64,000 nt of DNA from Phragmites australis. Taxonomy: Eukaryota; Streptophyta; Magnoliopsida; Poales; Poaceae. The position numbers and the translations under genes are program-made. Each line of letters begins with the position of its first letter. The first letter of the stretch is position 1. The DNA lies in contig NC_084928.1 of assembly GCF_958298935.1 (NCBI RefSeq), positions 17,267,501 through 17,331,500 of the forward strand. The letters run 5' to 3'. Of the stretch, positions 10,850 through 22,863 are shown in pieces. The notes under the pieces are model-generated. The model did no database searches, was not told the DNA's origin, and was given only the letters and a program-made list of their open reading frames with translations.

Positions 10850-11111
10850 TCACTGTCGGCTAGTTAAATGAGCCGATATTATGCTATCACTACCGGTCGG
10901 TGGATTAAACTGGCAGTGATGAGGGAGCAAGGCATCACTGCCGGCTCAATACATCGACCGGCAGTGATGGCCCTTATCACTGCCGATTCATAAGCCACGA
11001 TGGATGATTCTTCCCGTGCGACTTATGAACCGGCAATGATGCCCCATCACTGCTGGCCCATTAGGAACCGGCAGTGATGGGCCGACATATAAGGCCAGTT
11101 GTGTTGTAGTG
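10850..11111. repeat. CACTA right subterminal repeats and terminal inverted end
   Basis: About eight TCACTGCCGG / CCGGCAGTGA words alternate in orientation between 10850 and 11085. The terminal sequence CACTACAA follows on the minus strand, ending at 11111. Paired inverted words give a series of hairpins, the usual arrangement for CACTA ends. Confidence 0.85.
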
Positions 11112-12050
11112 GAACAAGCAATGCAATGGTCGCCGTGGAGGATGAGATTGGTTAGACACTTTATTTTCTCAACCATCATCTCTCTCCCACTTTCAAGGAT
11201 GAGTATGTAGCAATGATCAGCACTAAGGCACTATGGGACGCACTGTAGGAGCGCTTCGAGTGCCTTAAGTACACCATCAAGCCTCTTGCAGAGAAAAATA
11301 GGTCCGGCTCTGTTTCTATGACTACAAGCATGTCAGAGAGTACAACTCCGTACTGCACCATATTTGCACACTCTTGTGTCTATGCGGGAAAGAGATCACA
11401 GAAGAGGAGAAAATTGAGAAGACACTCTCTACTTTACACCCAAATGCGGCAGAATCCGCACGCAATCACCGTCAATCAAAATACAAGAAATATTCTAAAT
11501 TGATTGACGTGTTGCAGCTTCATGAAGTCCATGACGAAGTCATAACAAGAACTTCATATCCCAGCCGCAATGGAAGAGAAGTGACCTAGTAGTCAATCAC
11601 AGCTCTTTCAAAGCATGCAAGAACTGCAATAAGAAGCGGGGGAAGGGAGGAAGGGAAGTGGTGACAGACAAGGTCAAGCCTGGTGATGATAGTAGAAAGA
11701 CAATGAAAGAAGTCAAACCATATGGTGAGGAGAACCAGAATCTGCAAAGCACTAAAACATGTTATGGAACCATACCAGAAGAAGTAGAAGAAGCAGCCAC
11801 CAGAAGCACACCTCACCATTACAGTTGGGATAGAGGTGGACAAAGTAGCCACAATTAAAAAGGTAGTATCTCACATTAAAAGTTGATGATGCTCCCACAC
11901 TGGCAGTAAAAGACCTCCCAATAAAGGATACAGAGGCCTCTACTTTGCCCTCCTCCACTGCAACACAAGATACCGTGAAGGATGAAGCGAAAAAGAAAGC
12001 CATTGAAGAAGAAGTCGCCGGATATTTTGTAGACTCTATCTAGAATTAAA
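11112..12050 (+). pseudogene. Copia-2 gag remnant
   Basis: UBN2-type capsid remnants are visible as DEYVAMISTKALWDAL followed by a stop, ERFECLKYTIKPLAEK, then in a shifted frame CGKEITEEEKIEKTLSTLHP and YKKYSKLIDVLQLHEVHDE. A Lys-rich tail follows at 11600-11870. No zinc knuckle is preserved. The N-terminus is missing because the CACTA element cuts it at 11111. Confidence 0.7.
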
Positions 12051-12164
12051 GTAATCACCCATTTATTTGTTTGCTGAATTTAGAAGGATTGAATGAATAA
12101 ATAAAAGGTCTAGAAGAGCAAGCTTAGCTGCAATCAATATTTTTCGGTATTTAATAGAATATGT

Positions 12165-13530
12165 GTGGCGCCCATATGGAGGAAGTGTGTATTATCGATA
12201 GTGGAACCACAAACACTATCTTAAGAGAAAATGTGTAGTTTTAGTCTATTAGAAATAGCTCTGGAAAAGTGACGATTGTCACTGGTAGTGATAAGTACAT
12301 AGTAGGTTCTGAAAGAGCCACAATCATACTACCGATGGGAACTACTTTGCACATTGAAGAAGCATTGTTGCACCCTAAAATCTACAAAAAAAAATCTCTT
12401 AAGTTTTAAAAATATTGATGCTAACGGTTTCCATATAGAAATTGGTGAAGAAGATGGTACGGAGCATCTACTCATCAATAAGCGTGATAGTGAAGTGAGA
12501 AAACTAGAAAAACTTCTCTCCGTGAACAATGCTTCTACTACACTCACATTAGAGCACCTAAAGTGTTCACTACTTGAAGACTATGTTTTGTAGTACAAAA
12601 TTATTTTCCCTATGGCATGATAAATTAGGTCACCGTAGTCTTAGAATGATGAGGAACATAATTACTAACTCACAAGGTTATAGCATAAATGTAAAGAATT
12701 TTCTGAATCATGAAGATTTTGTATGCCCTGCATGTGCTACCAGGAAATTAATAATAAAACCGTCTACCTTGAAGGTACAATATGAAATCCCTGCATTCTT
12801 GGACTGAATCCAGGGGATATTTGTGGTCCTATTTATCTGCTATCTGGCCCATTTTGGTACTTAATGGTATTGATAGCCGCATCCTTGAAGTGGTCCTATT
12901 TATCCGCTATCTACCTGTAAACACACCTTTGCAAAGTTGATCTCGCAGATCATACAAATCATGAATAATTTCCCAGACCATCGAGTGAAATTCATTAGAA
13001 TGGACAACGTTTGAGAATTTACTTTTAAAGCGTTCAATGATTATTGCACTGGTATGGGAGTTAAAGTTGAACATTCTGTACCACACGTCCACACTCAGAA
13101 TGGACTAGCCGAAGCACTGATAAAAAGAATAAAATTTATTGCTAGACTTTTGTTGCAGCATTGTAATTTGCCTACTACATGTTAGAGACATGCATTCTTG
13201 TATGCGGTAGCTCTCAATTATAGACCATCCTCCTATAACATCCATTCAACTATGAAAATAGTACAAGGGGTAATTCTGAAAATTTCCCATTTACATAAAT
13301 TTGGATGTATGGTTTATGTGCCAATACCGCGAACACAGCGAACCTCTATGGGACCTTGCATACGGCCCACTTCGTTGACTGCATATTTGATGAAAATAAT
13401 TTTTCGTCATTAGGGGGAGGAAATATACCCTTGGATGAAGAATGTCAGGAAATTATTTGGCAGGCCGAAGGAATTGCGGCACATGACCCACACACTAGGG
13501 AAGCAAATGACGAAGTATAGAAAATGATCA
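12165..13530 (+). pseudogene. Copia-2 protease and integrase remnant
   Basis: Protease core CIIDSGTTNTILRE near 12190-12230 retains DSG. The GAG-pre-integrase/zinc-binding segment at 12574-12807 has LWHDKLGHRSLRMM and CPACATRKL (H and CxxC). The integrase core is broken but shows IRMDN near 13000 and HTQNGLAEALIKR near 13090-13130, including the catalytic Glu position. FGCMVYVPI and a GGG-rich tail follow to 13520. Stops occur within each domain. Confidence 0.75.
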
Positions 13531-14221
13531 TTTTGCAAAAATTAGCAAACGATCAGTCTAATTATTTCTGAGATTTGAAGAGAGTGACTATGTCGCATGT
13601 GCCTGCACACGATGCACCAGAGAAGGTGGAAATACTAAACGAAGGTACCCCTGATCTTGTCCTAGGAGCTCCAAAAAATAATAAAAGGACAAGAAATTCG
13701 GTTCCTCAAATCCCAAGTAGCTGAAGACGTCTGCAGAAAGTGAGAAATGAGAGCTTACCACAGCTGATCATAAAGATGCCCCAAAGGAAGAAGAAGGAGA
13801 GCCAGTTGAGACCTCACAATAGTGTGGAACCTAAGGAAATAGGCATACCGGATTTGAATCTTCCCACATAGGAAGAAACCAGCAAAAATGTGTGTGCTAA
13901 AATCAACACCAGTAAACTAAAGGACCTTGCTCTCATAGTAAGAAATAATAAAGAAGCACCTGAAAGAAATAATAAAGAGCAAGATAAAGAAGCACCTGAA
14001 AGTGCAACTCATGATGAAATAGCAATAAACTATGTGAATTCAGGAGAATCCTGAAACAGAGCAACAACAATAGTTGATATATACTTCGCAAATAAAATTG
14101 TCACAATTATAGATCATGAATCTGAGCTTGCATCGCTCACTGAATATAGAATGAGGTCAGATTAGGAAGATTAGCAGAAGACAATAACAATTAAACTATT
14201 GTCTCTGAACAAAGGAGAGGT

Positions 14222-15297
14222 TTTAGGTCAGTATATCTCACATCTCAGCATATCAAACTAGTGGGATACAAGTGGGTTTTGTTCGTAGAATGAAATTGTG
14301 AGGTACAAAGCACGACTAGTTGCACAAGATTTTTCACTCAACGATCAGGCATTGATTATGAAGAATATTACTCCCCGATGATGGGTGGTATTAACTTTAG
14401 ATATTTAATCTCGATGGTAGTCAATGTGGAGTTGAAAATGAAATTAATGGATGTTGTGACCGTATATCTTTATGGGAGCTTTGATTCGAACATTTATATA
14501 AAGGTGCCTGAATGAATACCATTGCCGAAAGGATATAAGAAATAGACATCTTTAAAGCATATAATTGAAGAAATCGCTATATGGGTTGAAACAATCAGGT
14601 TCCATAATGGATTCGGCATAATATCTGTATATGTAGATGATTTAAATATCATCGGTACAGAAGAAGAAATTGAGGAAGCAAGCTCGTACTTGAAGTATGA
14701 ATGTGAAATGAAAGATTCGGGTAAAATCAACTTTTGCTTAGGCCTGCAATTAGAGCATATGGTAGATGGAATTTTTGTAGATAAGTCAAACTACACTCAT
14801 GCGGTGTTAGAGTGATTTTGTTTTGAAAAATCACTTCCCTCTAAAACCCCTTTGGTCGAAAGGTCATTACAAGTAGATCAAGATCCCTATAGACCTAGAG
14901 AAGAGGAGGAAGAAGTATTAGGATCGGAATTCCCATACTTAATTGCAATAGGTGCGCTGATGTATCTAGCTAATTGCACTAGGCTAGACATAACGATTGC
15001 TAACCTACTTACATGATGCAGTGTAGAGCCCACTAAAACATATTGGAAGGACTTGAAGGATATTCTACGTTACTTGCAAGATAGCAAAGATCTGGGTATG
15101 TTCTATAGAAAGAACCAGGACCTAAGTTTGGTTGGATACGTAGATGGTGGGTATCTGTCAGACCTGCATATAGCGGAATCACAGACTGGCTATGTTTTCC
15201 TATGTGGTGGAACGGTAATATCCTGGAAATCGTCAAAGAAGTCTTATGTGGTGGAACTAAATATTTCCTATGTGCATTCCTGTGCGGCTTCATATTA
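14222..15297 (+). pseudogene. Copia-2 reverse transcriptase and RNase H remnant
   Basis: RT remnants: YEEYYSPMMGGINFR near 14350, MDVVTVYLYG near 14450, IKVPE, then the catalytic YVDDLNIIG near 14630-14660 with both Asp retained, and INFCLGLQLEHMVDGIFV. After VLE and a stop, the linker leads to PYLIAIGALMYLANCTR. RNase H at 15053-15295 shows DILRYLQDSKDLG, VGYVDGGYLSD and ISWKSSKKS. The N-terminal RT part and the last RNase H motif are degraded. Confidence 0.75.
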
Positions 15298-15540
15298 AGC
15301 TTTTGTTCAAATTTTTTCTACAACATCCGCGGCTAGGTAGAACTTTGACGGCCTGTAGTGGTCATATTTGTTGCATGATTCTTGCAAGAGTTCGACGGTT
15401 GCCTGTGGTCATATTTTTTTCATTGGGTCAAGTGACGGAGGCAGATGGCATATCGATCTTTGATTTTTTGGAACAATTCATCCAAAAAGGTAATGAGTGT
15501 TTATTTCCTACTGATTATTATACGGAAGTCTAAATTATCA

Positions 15541-16490
15541 CAATAATTGGACTGTATAAAGTTGCTTAGCGCTATATTAGGCATGGCTTAGCAAATATTG
15601 AGGATGATGGATCCAAACTTATCTGCATGATCCTCCGCACGGGTTGCTCATGTATGTGGTTTTGCAGAACTTTCTCAGCTTTCACTCAGCATATAAGTGA
15701 AAAGCTGCTAACTTTCTTGTGCTACGTGCTTCTTGGATTTCAATAGCTTTTGTGTGGCTATTTTAGTCTAGTTTCAAGAAGAATACCTAAGGCAAAATTC
15801 GTTGAGCTCCTATTCATCCTCTTATATTCCTGTATCCACCAGTCCAATAGTGTTAGGATTACTTTAACTTACTAATTCAAACAAAAAGGATTTCTTGTGG
15901 CAATTACAACCTAATTATGGTATTTGAAATGGTAATTTTTAGATAATGGAATAAGATTATCCCAGCCTCTACATCAGAAGATGCACATAGGCGTTTATTA
16001 TTGCAAAGTCGGAGCCCTCACACCACACAGCAACACAAAGTCTCTTGAAAACCAAACCATGGTAATAGAACTACACTTGTGCTAAATTAATCTTATGCAG
16101 CCTTCCTTTGATAAAAGCATTGCATCTCAATATCTACATTCAGATAAGACACTTGTTGAATATTATTGTGCTCACTAAGCTTAAGAAACCGTCGTTCAGT
16201 GAAAGATCAAGATCTTGTGCGAGGATGCTTTACGACTCACAAACCTAATAGGGCCACTGTTTTCCTAACAACATGACCAAAATTGGCACATAAGGGTTGT
16301 GAATCAAACACGCCCATACTTCGACAACAATCGTTCATTTGGCTTGCGACCACCACTGTTAGTTTATTCTAGCAAATGACCCTTATTTCCATTAGTAATT
16401 TGTCAATTTTATAGTGCTCCAGCAAATGTCACCGCTTTGCAGCATTCTAGAACGAATCTTCTATATCTAAACGCTGTCTCATTCACTGCC
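15541..16490. other. No gene seen; AT-rich DNA after Copia-2
   Basis: No open frame with recognisable content. The segment probably includes the Copia-2 3' untranslated region and LTR in decayed form, but I could not find a matching LTR pair or a polypurine tract. It is otherwise unremarkable. Confidence 0.4.
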
Positions 16491-16513
16491 TGTGCGGATT
16501 CCCACATCGAGTA

Positions 16514-17002
16514 TTGATTTCCAACCGGCCGATTACGACCACTGGCAGCTCAAAATTGTCCAATTTATTCATTTCATGCAGCACCGTAGCGCAAGCTTCC
16601 GGAGACTTCAAGGAACTTCTCCGCTCGCTCCCTCGTTTCCTCATCCGAGAACTCTCTACTTGGTCCCTCGCTCGCTCGTTCAAGAGATTCCATGTTGTTG
16701 CAATCTCAAATCCTACGATCGATCCTAGCGTCACTACAGTCACTACCACCGACAGCTCACCTCCACACGCTGTCACACCCCCCCCCCCCCGGGCCAATTC
16801 TGCTTCGCCTACCCTAGCCGCTGCCCCACCCCACCCCGCCTCTTCCTCTATCCTTGACGAGAGTCATCCACCTCCATGTCACCTTCACCCACGGAAACCT
16901 CCCATAGCACCGAATCCTCCGCATGCATCGGCCTCCACCTCGTCCACTGTCATTGCTCTACTTTCACCCACTACCCCCATTGATCACGCGCGAATTGACT
17001 GA
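16514..17002 (+). CDS. Unrecognised Pro/Ser/Thr-rich ORF
   Basis: A 162-codon open frame with no domain I recognise. The first half (about residues 1-70) has mixed composition (FKELLRSLPRFLIRELSTWS). The rest is Pro, Ser, Ala and Thr-rich, with PPPPRANSA encoded by a 13-base C run at 16778-16790. No splice partners, promoter or homologous copy are apparent in the window. C-rich runs of this type often produce chance open frames in GC-rich repeat DNA, so coding status is doubtful. It could be an LTR fragment or part of a decayed host gene. Confidence 0.15.
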   Translation: MISNRPITTTGSSKLSNLFISCSTVAQASGDFKELLRSLPRFLIRELSTWSLARSFKRFHVVAISNPTIDPSVTTVTTTDSSPPHAVTPPPPRANSASPTLAAAPPHPASSSILDESHPPPCHLHPRKPPIAPNPPHASASTSSTVIALLSPTTPIDHARID

Positions 17003-17083
17003 TACCCCCCACCTCAGATATGTTGCTTCTCCGCTTATACAATGTCCGATCAGACAAAGATTCCATAGCAATTGAAAGGACAC

Positions 17084-18680
17084 TGATGTTGCCTAGAGGG
17101 TGGGGGTGAATAGGCACTTTCTCTGAAATAAAAAAGGGATAGCAGAAGCAGGGGTCAGAAACTTCCTAGTTCAATCTGGAACTTCCAGGTTCAACTCAGA
17201 ACTTTCGGCTATACAAAGCAAAAATGAGATCTTGCTACGCTTAATGAGTTTTAGCTCAAGCCAAAAGTTGCCTCAGGTTCCAAGAATTATTTCCAAGCTA
17301 TTCAATAGATCACTTGCAGTCAAACAAGTACAAGCACATAGATCGGGTAAAAACAAGTATGAATGTCAAATATCTCAAGAACACCAAGAACAAGCAAACC
17401 AAAGAAGAGACGTGTCAATTTGTTTCCTGAAGTTTGGACCCCTCTACCAAGGTTACTACATTTTTTTTAGGAGCTCCCAAAGGAGCCGAGTCTCTTTCAA
17501 CCTAAATCCTCACCAAGGCAACACCAACGTGCCCCTTGGGTTTACTCTTGATTTCTTCCCTTGCGAAGGCGAAATTAGGGCCTTCACAAACTTCTTGCGG
17601 CACACCACAAGCTTAGGTGCTCGCTGGCAACTCCTAGCTGTCTAGGAGACCTTGTTCTCCAAGAGTAACAAACGCAATCGAAGATTTGCTTGTTGAACTC
17701 AATTGCTCAAAGATGGAGTTTAACTCACTTGCACTCAATCTCTCAACCCAACTCACTTATCTTCTTAAAACTCAAGCTAATTTGGATAGGGGAGATAAAA
17801 TATTAGTTGTGTGGCTATTTCTCTCGTGCGGAACAGCAGCAGCCTCCAAATGAACGGATGAGGGGGTATATATACCCAACCCCTAAAAACTAGCCATTAC
17901 ATAGCATTTTGGCCTAACCTAGAACTTCTGGGTCATAAGTCAAAATTTTTGACTTAGGTTGAAAATGTTACTGTTACAACTATTCTTCCATTCAACAGTT
18001 AATTGAACTCGGAACTTCCGGTCCAAAACCAAAACTTCTGTTTTCAAGAGAAAACCAAAACCGAGAGCTTCCTTCTGGGTTGAATCCAAAAGTTCTGACT
18101 AACTCGAAACTTCCAGTCCAAAACCGGAACTTCCGAGTACTCGAGTTAAATTCTAGATTCCCAGTGGCCGTTATGCCCAAAAGTCAGTGTAACCCGAAAC
18201 TTCCAGGTTGAAGCGTTAGTTCACCATAGAGGACCCCTGGCCGGATTTAATCCAGAACATCCAGTCAACCTGGAACTTCCAAGTTTGCTTAATTAAAATA
18301 GACATAACTTTTTACTCCGATGTTCGATTTCGATGATCTTGGACTCTATGGAAAGCTTATTTAGAGGGCTACCTATCCCAACTGAAATCATGATCCAAGA
18401 CCATTTAGTGTATGTGTTGTGATAAGTTTCTCTCAAGTTAGCACTTGGGTAGATCATGTTTGAGCATCGAGACATAAATAAAGCTATCAACGTTGCATCC
18501 CTCTTAGTAGTACAACGTTCATATACTCAAATTCAAATAGAAATCTATACCAATAAGAACACCCTCATGCCATCTTTTTCTTCACCTTGAGGGGCACCAA
18601 CGTCAAAGTCATTTCGTCATTGGGACTATTCACCTGATCAAAACTCATTGAGCACATTAGTCCCATATCAAACCACCGAG
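17084..18680 (-). repeat. Degenerate SIRE-like LTR with AACTTCCGG array
   Basis: Same plan as the LTR at 4369-6087, in the same orientation. The left (3') edge is a G-rich TAGAGGGTGGGGGTGAATAG block near 17094. There is a CCCAACCCCTAAAAACTAGC block near 17877, an array of CGGAACTTCCGG words (17170-18280), and a TTGAGGGGCACCAACG word at 18588. The expected TG start near 18680 is lost. No coding sequence adjoins it, so it is either a solo LTR or a fragment. Confidence 0.6.
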
Positions 18681-18689
18681 GAGCATCAA

Positions 18690-21340
18690 GGGGACGTCCT
18701 AGTCCCTGTGCTGCTGCCCACTCACCGAAAGCTCGACGGGATGCCATCGTAGCATGAGCCGAGCCGCACCGCTGTTGCTCCACCAGCCGCCATCCAATCC
18801 TCGTCGTCTCGAAGCGTGGTGAGCACCTCAGATCCCTTAGCGCCCCTCCTAGATAGCGTGTCGTCGACCCCCTGTACTTCCTCTTAGCTTGTTGCCATGC
18901 GCCACCGTGTGTTTTTCTTCCACCGCTGTGCTTATGCTTATTGCTGGCATCCTGGTGCTTCATATATGTGACCAGCTATTGCGCTGTGTGCTCCAGGATG
19001 CCCTTGGCCCCTTTTCCTTGCAGATTGGCCCCTCATTGTGCAGGGGAGGTGCTGCCCATTTTTCCCATGCCGTTATCCCCTCTCCGTCCGTCATATGGCA
19101 CTACTCTCGCCGTCGGCCACCGTCGTTGCACCCTCCATCGATTTCACCATATCACATGGAAGCCTGACATCAACTTCTCGTCGTGAAGCTCTAGCCGGAA
19201 TGCTTCTCCGGCGAGCTTCCCAGTGCGCGCCGTCGTAGGATTTCTCGCTACCGACTGATTTCCCCTCCCCCTCCACCGCTTGCGCTACTCCGACGCACTA
19301 GTGCGCCTGCACACTTGCGTGGATTGGCCTCGGGCCGTTACTCGACCTAGCCGAGTGGGCCTCAACTCGACCCGATCGCAGTTAGCCTGCCAGGCCAGCC
19401 CAGTAGCCAAAGACCACGCGCCTGTGGACCAGCCCAGCTCCACAGCCCGCTAGCTACCAACCCAAACCCGAGCGGGCCTACACTCTACGACCCAATACTA
19501 TGCAGCCCAAGCTCGGCTTGGCCCATCTAGGCCTAGACCTGACCCAATCCGAGCCCAAATCGGCCCGATCAAGTACTGTTCATGTGGGCCCACACCTATT
19601 ACTATTCATATGGGATCAAGGTACTATTTAGTGGGTCCCTCCTATGAATAGTGCCATTTTGTAATTTCCCGACTTAATTTTAGATTAAATCTTCTAAGAG
19701 CCATAACTTCTTCATTCTGGCTCTGATTTCGATGATTCTTTCGCCAAAATTCAACTAAAATCAAGATCTACTCATTTGTCACATTGTGATACCCATTAAG
19801 ACTCATTTGATTTTATATTTGGTGTTAAATTGGTTCTTCTCTAGTATAGCTCGTTATTGATCGTAGTCACATTATAGAGCTACCAGAGTTCTGCGAGTGC
19901 TGTGCAGAAAGCATCAGGAGCGAAGAGGATAATAACTACAACCAAGACTTTGAAGAGAACTTCGAAGAGGAAAGTCCTGTCTCCTTGATCATATTGAACC
20001 TATGTTTTCAACTAATATACATGATCAACTAAAACTGGACTTATATTGCATGTCCTATGTAATGCGCTTTTACAAACTACTTGTAGTAGCTAATCCTATT
20101 AAACATTTTCCATGTCATAAATGCTATCATCCAAAATACATATCACCTTAGGATTACCTGTTGTTATCTATATTAATAACAGTCGATGCCTTAATATCTA
20201 GCATGCTTAGGATTGAATACATATCCTTGGAGACGTCACTTTTAAAATACATCTCTTTGGATGTAACAATTTACTGTTATTGATGTTATCATATACCATG
20301 AATTCTTGATGGTTATGAATTCTGTGATGGTTGTGAAATCCTTGATGTCGTGTGGGATATGGAAGGTGATGTGTAAAAATAGGCGAAAACTATTTTGGCG
20401 CAGGCAGGTAGAGTGGTCCTCCGGGGAGGATGCTCTTGGGGCTTGAGTTACCTGGTGGTATTCATTGTCAATGAAGATGCCTGGCCCAGCCGCTTAAGGA
20501 CCGAGTAATTAAGCCAACATGCTTACGCAAACCCTGTGCAACCATGCGTCCTGAATGGGCAGGACTTGATTTTTCTTTCACCAGACTAGGTTGGGCGTCA
20601 TATTAGGAGGCTGGGGAGCAGTGAGAGGCCAAGTGTCCATCTGCCCCTCTGTCTGAATATTTCTAGAGACGGCATTGCCAATCTGGTATTCAGTCCAAGG
20701 ACTCTGGGACTTGGGGTGTCTCGTAGAAAAGCCCAGCAGGAAAGGTGATTGAAGTGTCTCGGTATGATTTACTCCTCCACTTGCAACAGTTGGAGGCTGA
20801 GCATATCGCGTGGGTTACAGTCTACAACCTGTGTAGAGTGTAAACCTATTCGAATAGCTGTGTCTACAGTCATGGACATGGGAAGATAGAACCTTTTTGA
20901 CTAAACTCCGAGTGCGTGTATCTTGATGAGTGAGTGTGTGGACTAGATGTCTGTGTGATGATGTTAATGACTCAATCTGCCAGAAGCTATGTGGTACTAA
21001 AGGTACACTAGATATGATGAAAGAGACTGTGGAGTGAGGTGTAACCCCTCCCAGGACAAAAACCCCTCTAGATATAGCTTGTTACCTTGTTTTGAACTAT
21101 TTAAACTATTTTAAAGTCAATCATACATAATACAATTGAAAATCTGCATAAACTGCTTTACGCTTAAAACTAAACCGTAAAGCCCTATTCAAACTATTTG
21201 TAGCCTTTTCTACTCTGTAACTTTAATACTCATGTATGAAATTTGACTTGATACTACAATTGTTATCAACTGTGTGTATCAGCTACTTAATCCAGAGACT
21301 GATACAGGAGACACAGAAGATCTTGGGATCGGCTTATAAG
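18690..21340 (+). repeat. 5' LTR region of the Tekay-like element
   Basis: Placed by the primer site just downstream (21343). The left half is C-rich (18690-19600). The centre has a GCCATAACTTCTTCATTC word and AT-rich DNA. Near 20380-20520 there is a block with GGCGCAGGCAGGTAGAGTGG. It shares GGCCAGCCCA-type words with the 3' LTR (29655-29690). I cannot find the TGTAATATCC start on this side, so the first part appears lost or replaced. Confidence 0.5.
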
Positions 21341-21342
21341 AG

Positions 21343-21357
21343 TGGTATCAGAGTGAT
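21343..21357 (+). promoter_or_regulatory. tRNA-Met-type primer-binding site of the Tekay-like element
   Basis: TGGTATCAGAGTGAT lies directly after the LTR region. It matches the TGGTATCAGAGC core used by many plant LTR elements that prime with initiator tRNA-Met, with drift in the last bases. Confidence 0.75.
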
Positions 21358-21594
21358 GCTTGGCTTTAGGACGTGACCTTAGGATAGACTTGCTAGTATC
21401 TATTTAGTTTCCGAAAAAAAACTATTTTATCAAAACTGCTTCCGTGCTTACCTTCTTTCTTTTGCTTTTGAAACCTTTTTTATATTGGTTCTAAGTTATC
21501 CTCTTTTCCCCGGCAGATGGGAAACGAGGATTAGAACACAGTGCGATGTCTGTGAGTGAAGGGATTTTCCAAGTTGTTGTGGGAAGCTTGTTGT

Positions 21595-22550
21595 CGCTGG
21601 GATATACTCGATGCATAGAGTACACCGGGCGTGAGTACGACGAGAATGGATACTAGAAGTGCCAGGTTTTGCTATAGATCTTCGACTGTTTGAGATACCT
21701 CAGCTGGTGACCGTGACATGTCAGCACCATTGGAGTACAATACCCTGACGCGTACCAGTTGGTGGCCTACGAAGCACTTCAGCACCTGTACGGGAGACGT
21801 GTCAAAGAGGTGGCACACACTCGCATGAGTCACTTTCCAGCTGTCACTGGCCAGTGAGCTGCTTGGTGTGCACGTCTAACTACCATGGAGGATGTAGGAC
21901 AGGAGAAAGAGCAGGATGACACCACCGTGGCCGTGGCATAGTACCTCCACGCCTTGGAGCACATGCACAATGAAACCTATCAGCTGTTTCAGGATAGTCG
22001 CCAGAGGGCAGAGGAGTCAGAGATACGGGAGAGAGCCCTCCGTGTGATGCTGGATCAGATCAGAGTCTAGGCTGTAGCCACTGACGACACCATGGTAAGG
22101 AACAGCAAAGGATGGCAGAGGGCGGTAAGGGCGCATCACAGGGATCTTAACTGATAGAATGCCATGAATGGCTCTCGAGTTAGAACAATTGCCAGGAAGA
22201 GCACCTTCAGTTTACCCACGAGTCGGACCTAACACATCGTCCTTTCAGGTGTACCTCTCCTACCAGCACATATAGCAACAACTATAGCAGAGGTAGGATT
22301 GGCCCCTAACCAGTTCCAGCAGCCAGTGGAGGATTAGTGCCCGCTGAGCCGATTCAGGATGGAGACATGGTGATACCCACCGATGGCTCAGAGGAGGAGG
22401 ACCCTAGCGAGCTGAGCTCGTTATTGACCACAACATCGACAATGGTGAAGACAGGATCTTCGACCCCACTTCCACCCCGACACCAGCAGGAACCCTCTCA
22501 CCTGCTGAGTCAGCTGCTAGCAACGCTGCTGATAGGTCTGTAGATGATGC
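21595..22550 (+). pseudogene. Pre-gag ORF remnant of the Tekay-like element, function unknown
   Basis: Between the primer site and gag there is a decayed reading frame not explained by Gag. It begins with a YTGREYDENGY segment near 21621, continues with YQLVAYEALQHLYGRRVKE near 21757, MEDVGQEKEQDDTTVAVA at 21884 and a charged, probably helical stretch (ALEHMHNETYQLFQDSRQR). An acidic/Ser-rich tail follows to 22543. It is interrupted by at least six stops. The regular charged composition and the DxYQLVAYEAL segment suggest a former protein rather than leader RNA. I do not recognise a named domain. Confidence 0.45.
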
Positions 22551-22863
22551 GCGAGGATGACGCGTCGCGACTAGTTAGTAGTAGGAGTAGATCCTTTTGT
22601 AGCTTTTGTTGTAGATAACCGTGTAGTCAGATGCTCTGTGGACATACTTTTGTCGTTTGTAGAACAAAAACTTCTGTACTAGTGACCTAGCAGAGATAGT
22701 CATAGGTTTGTTTAATACATATTGTTGGTGCTTATGTTTGGAGTTGATTCTTGTTGGCTCTTGATTGCGTGATTAGCAAGAATTGTCCTTACTTTTATCT
22801 TGTTTTCCCTCATCTTTTAGCTGCATTTCAGCTCTTGCTTTCTCTCTTATCTACATAGAACAG

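Larger units (their letters stand above)
6088..11111 (-). mobile_element. CACTA (En/Spm) transposon with TNP2-type transposase
   Basis: The right terminus on the minus strand reads CACTACAACACAACTGGCC and ends exactly at 11111. Both ends carry clusters of TCACTGCCGGC-type motifs in both orientations. A decayed TNP2 transposase gene runs leftward from about 10050 to 6630. The three bases after the right end are gaa. The left terminal CACTA is absent: sequence directly right of the SIRE-like LTR (6088) leads into left subterminal repeats. I infer that the SIRE-like element inserted inside the left end, so the true left terminus lies beyond that insertion. Confidence 0.85.
11112..15540 (+). mobile_element. 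Copia-2: decayed Ty1/Copia internal region
   Basis: Plus-strand Copia polyprotein remains in canonical order: Gag, protease, GAG-pre-integrase, integrase, RT, RNase H. The left edge coincides exactly with the CACTA right terminus, so the 5' LTR and start of gag must lie beyond the CACTA and its nested insertions. No LTR boundaries were found. The 3' side merges into AT-rich DNA after 15540. Dozens of stops and frame shifts indicate great age. Confidence 0.75.
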
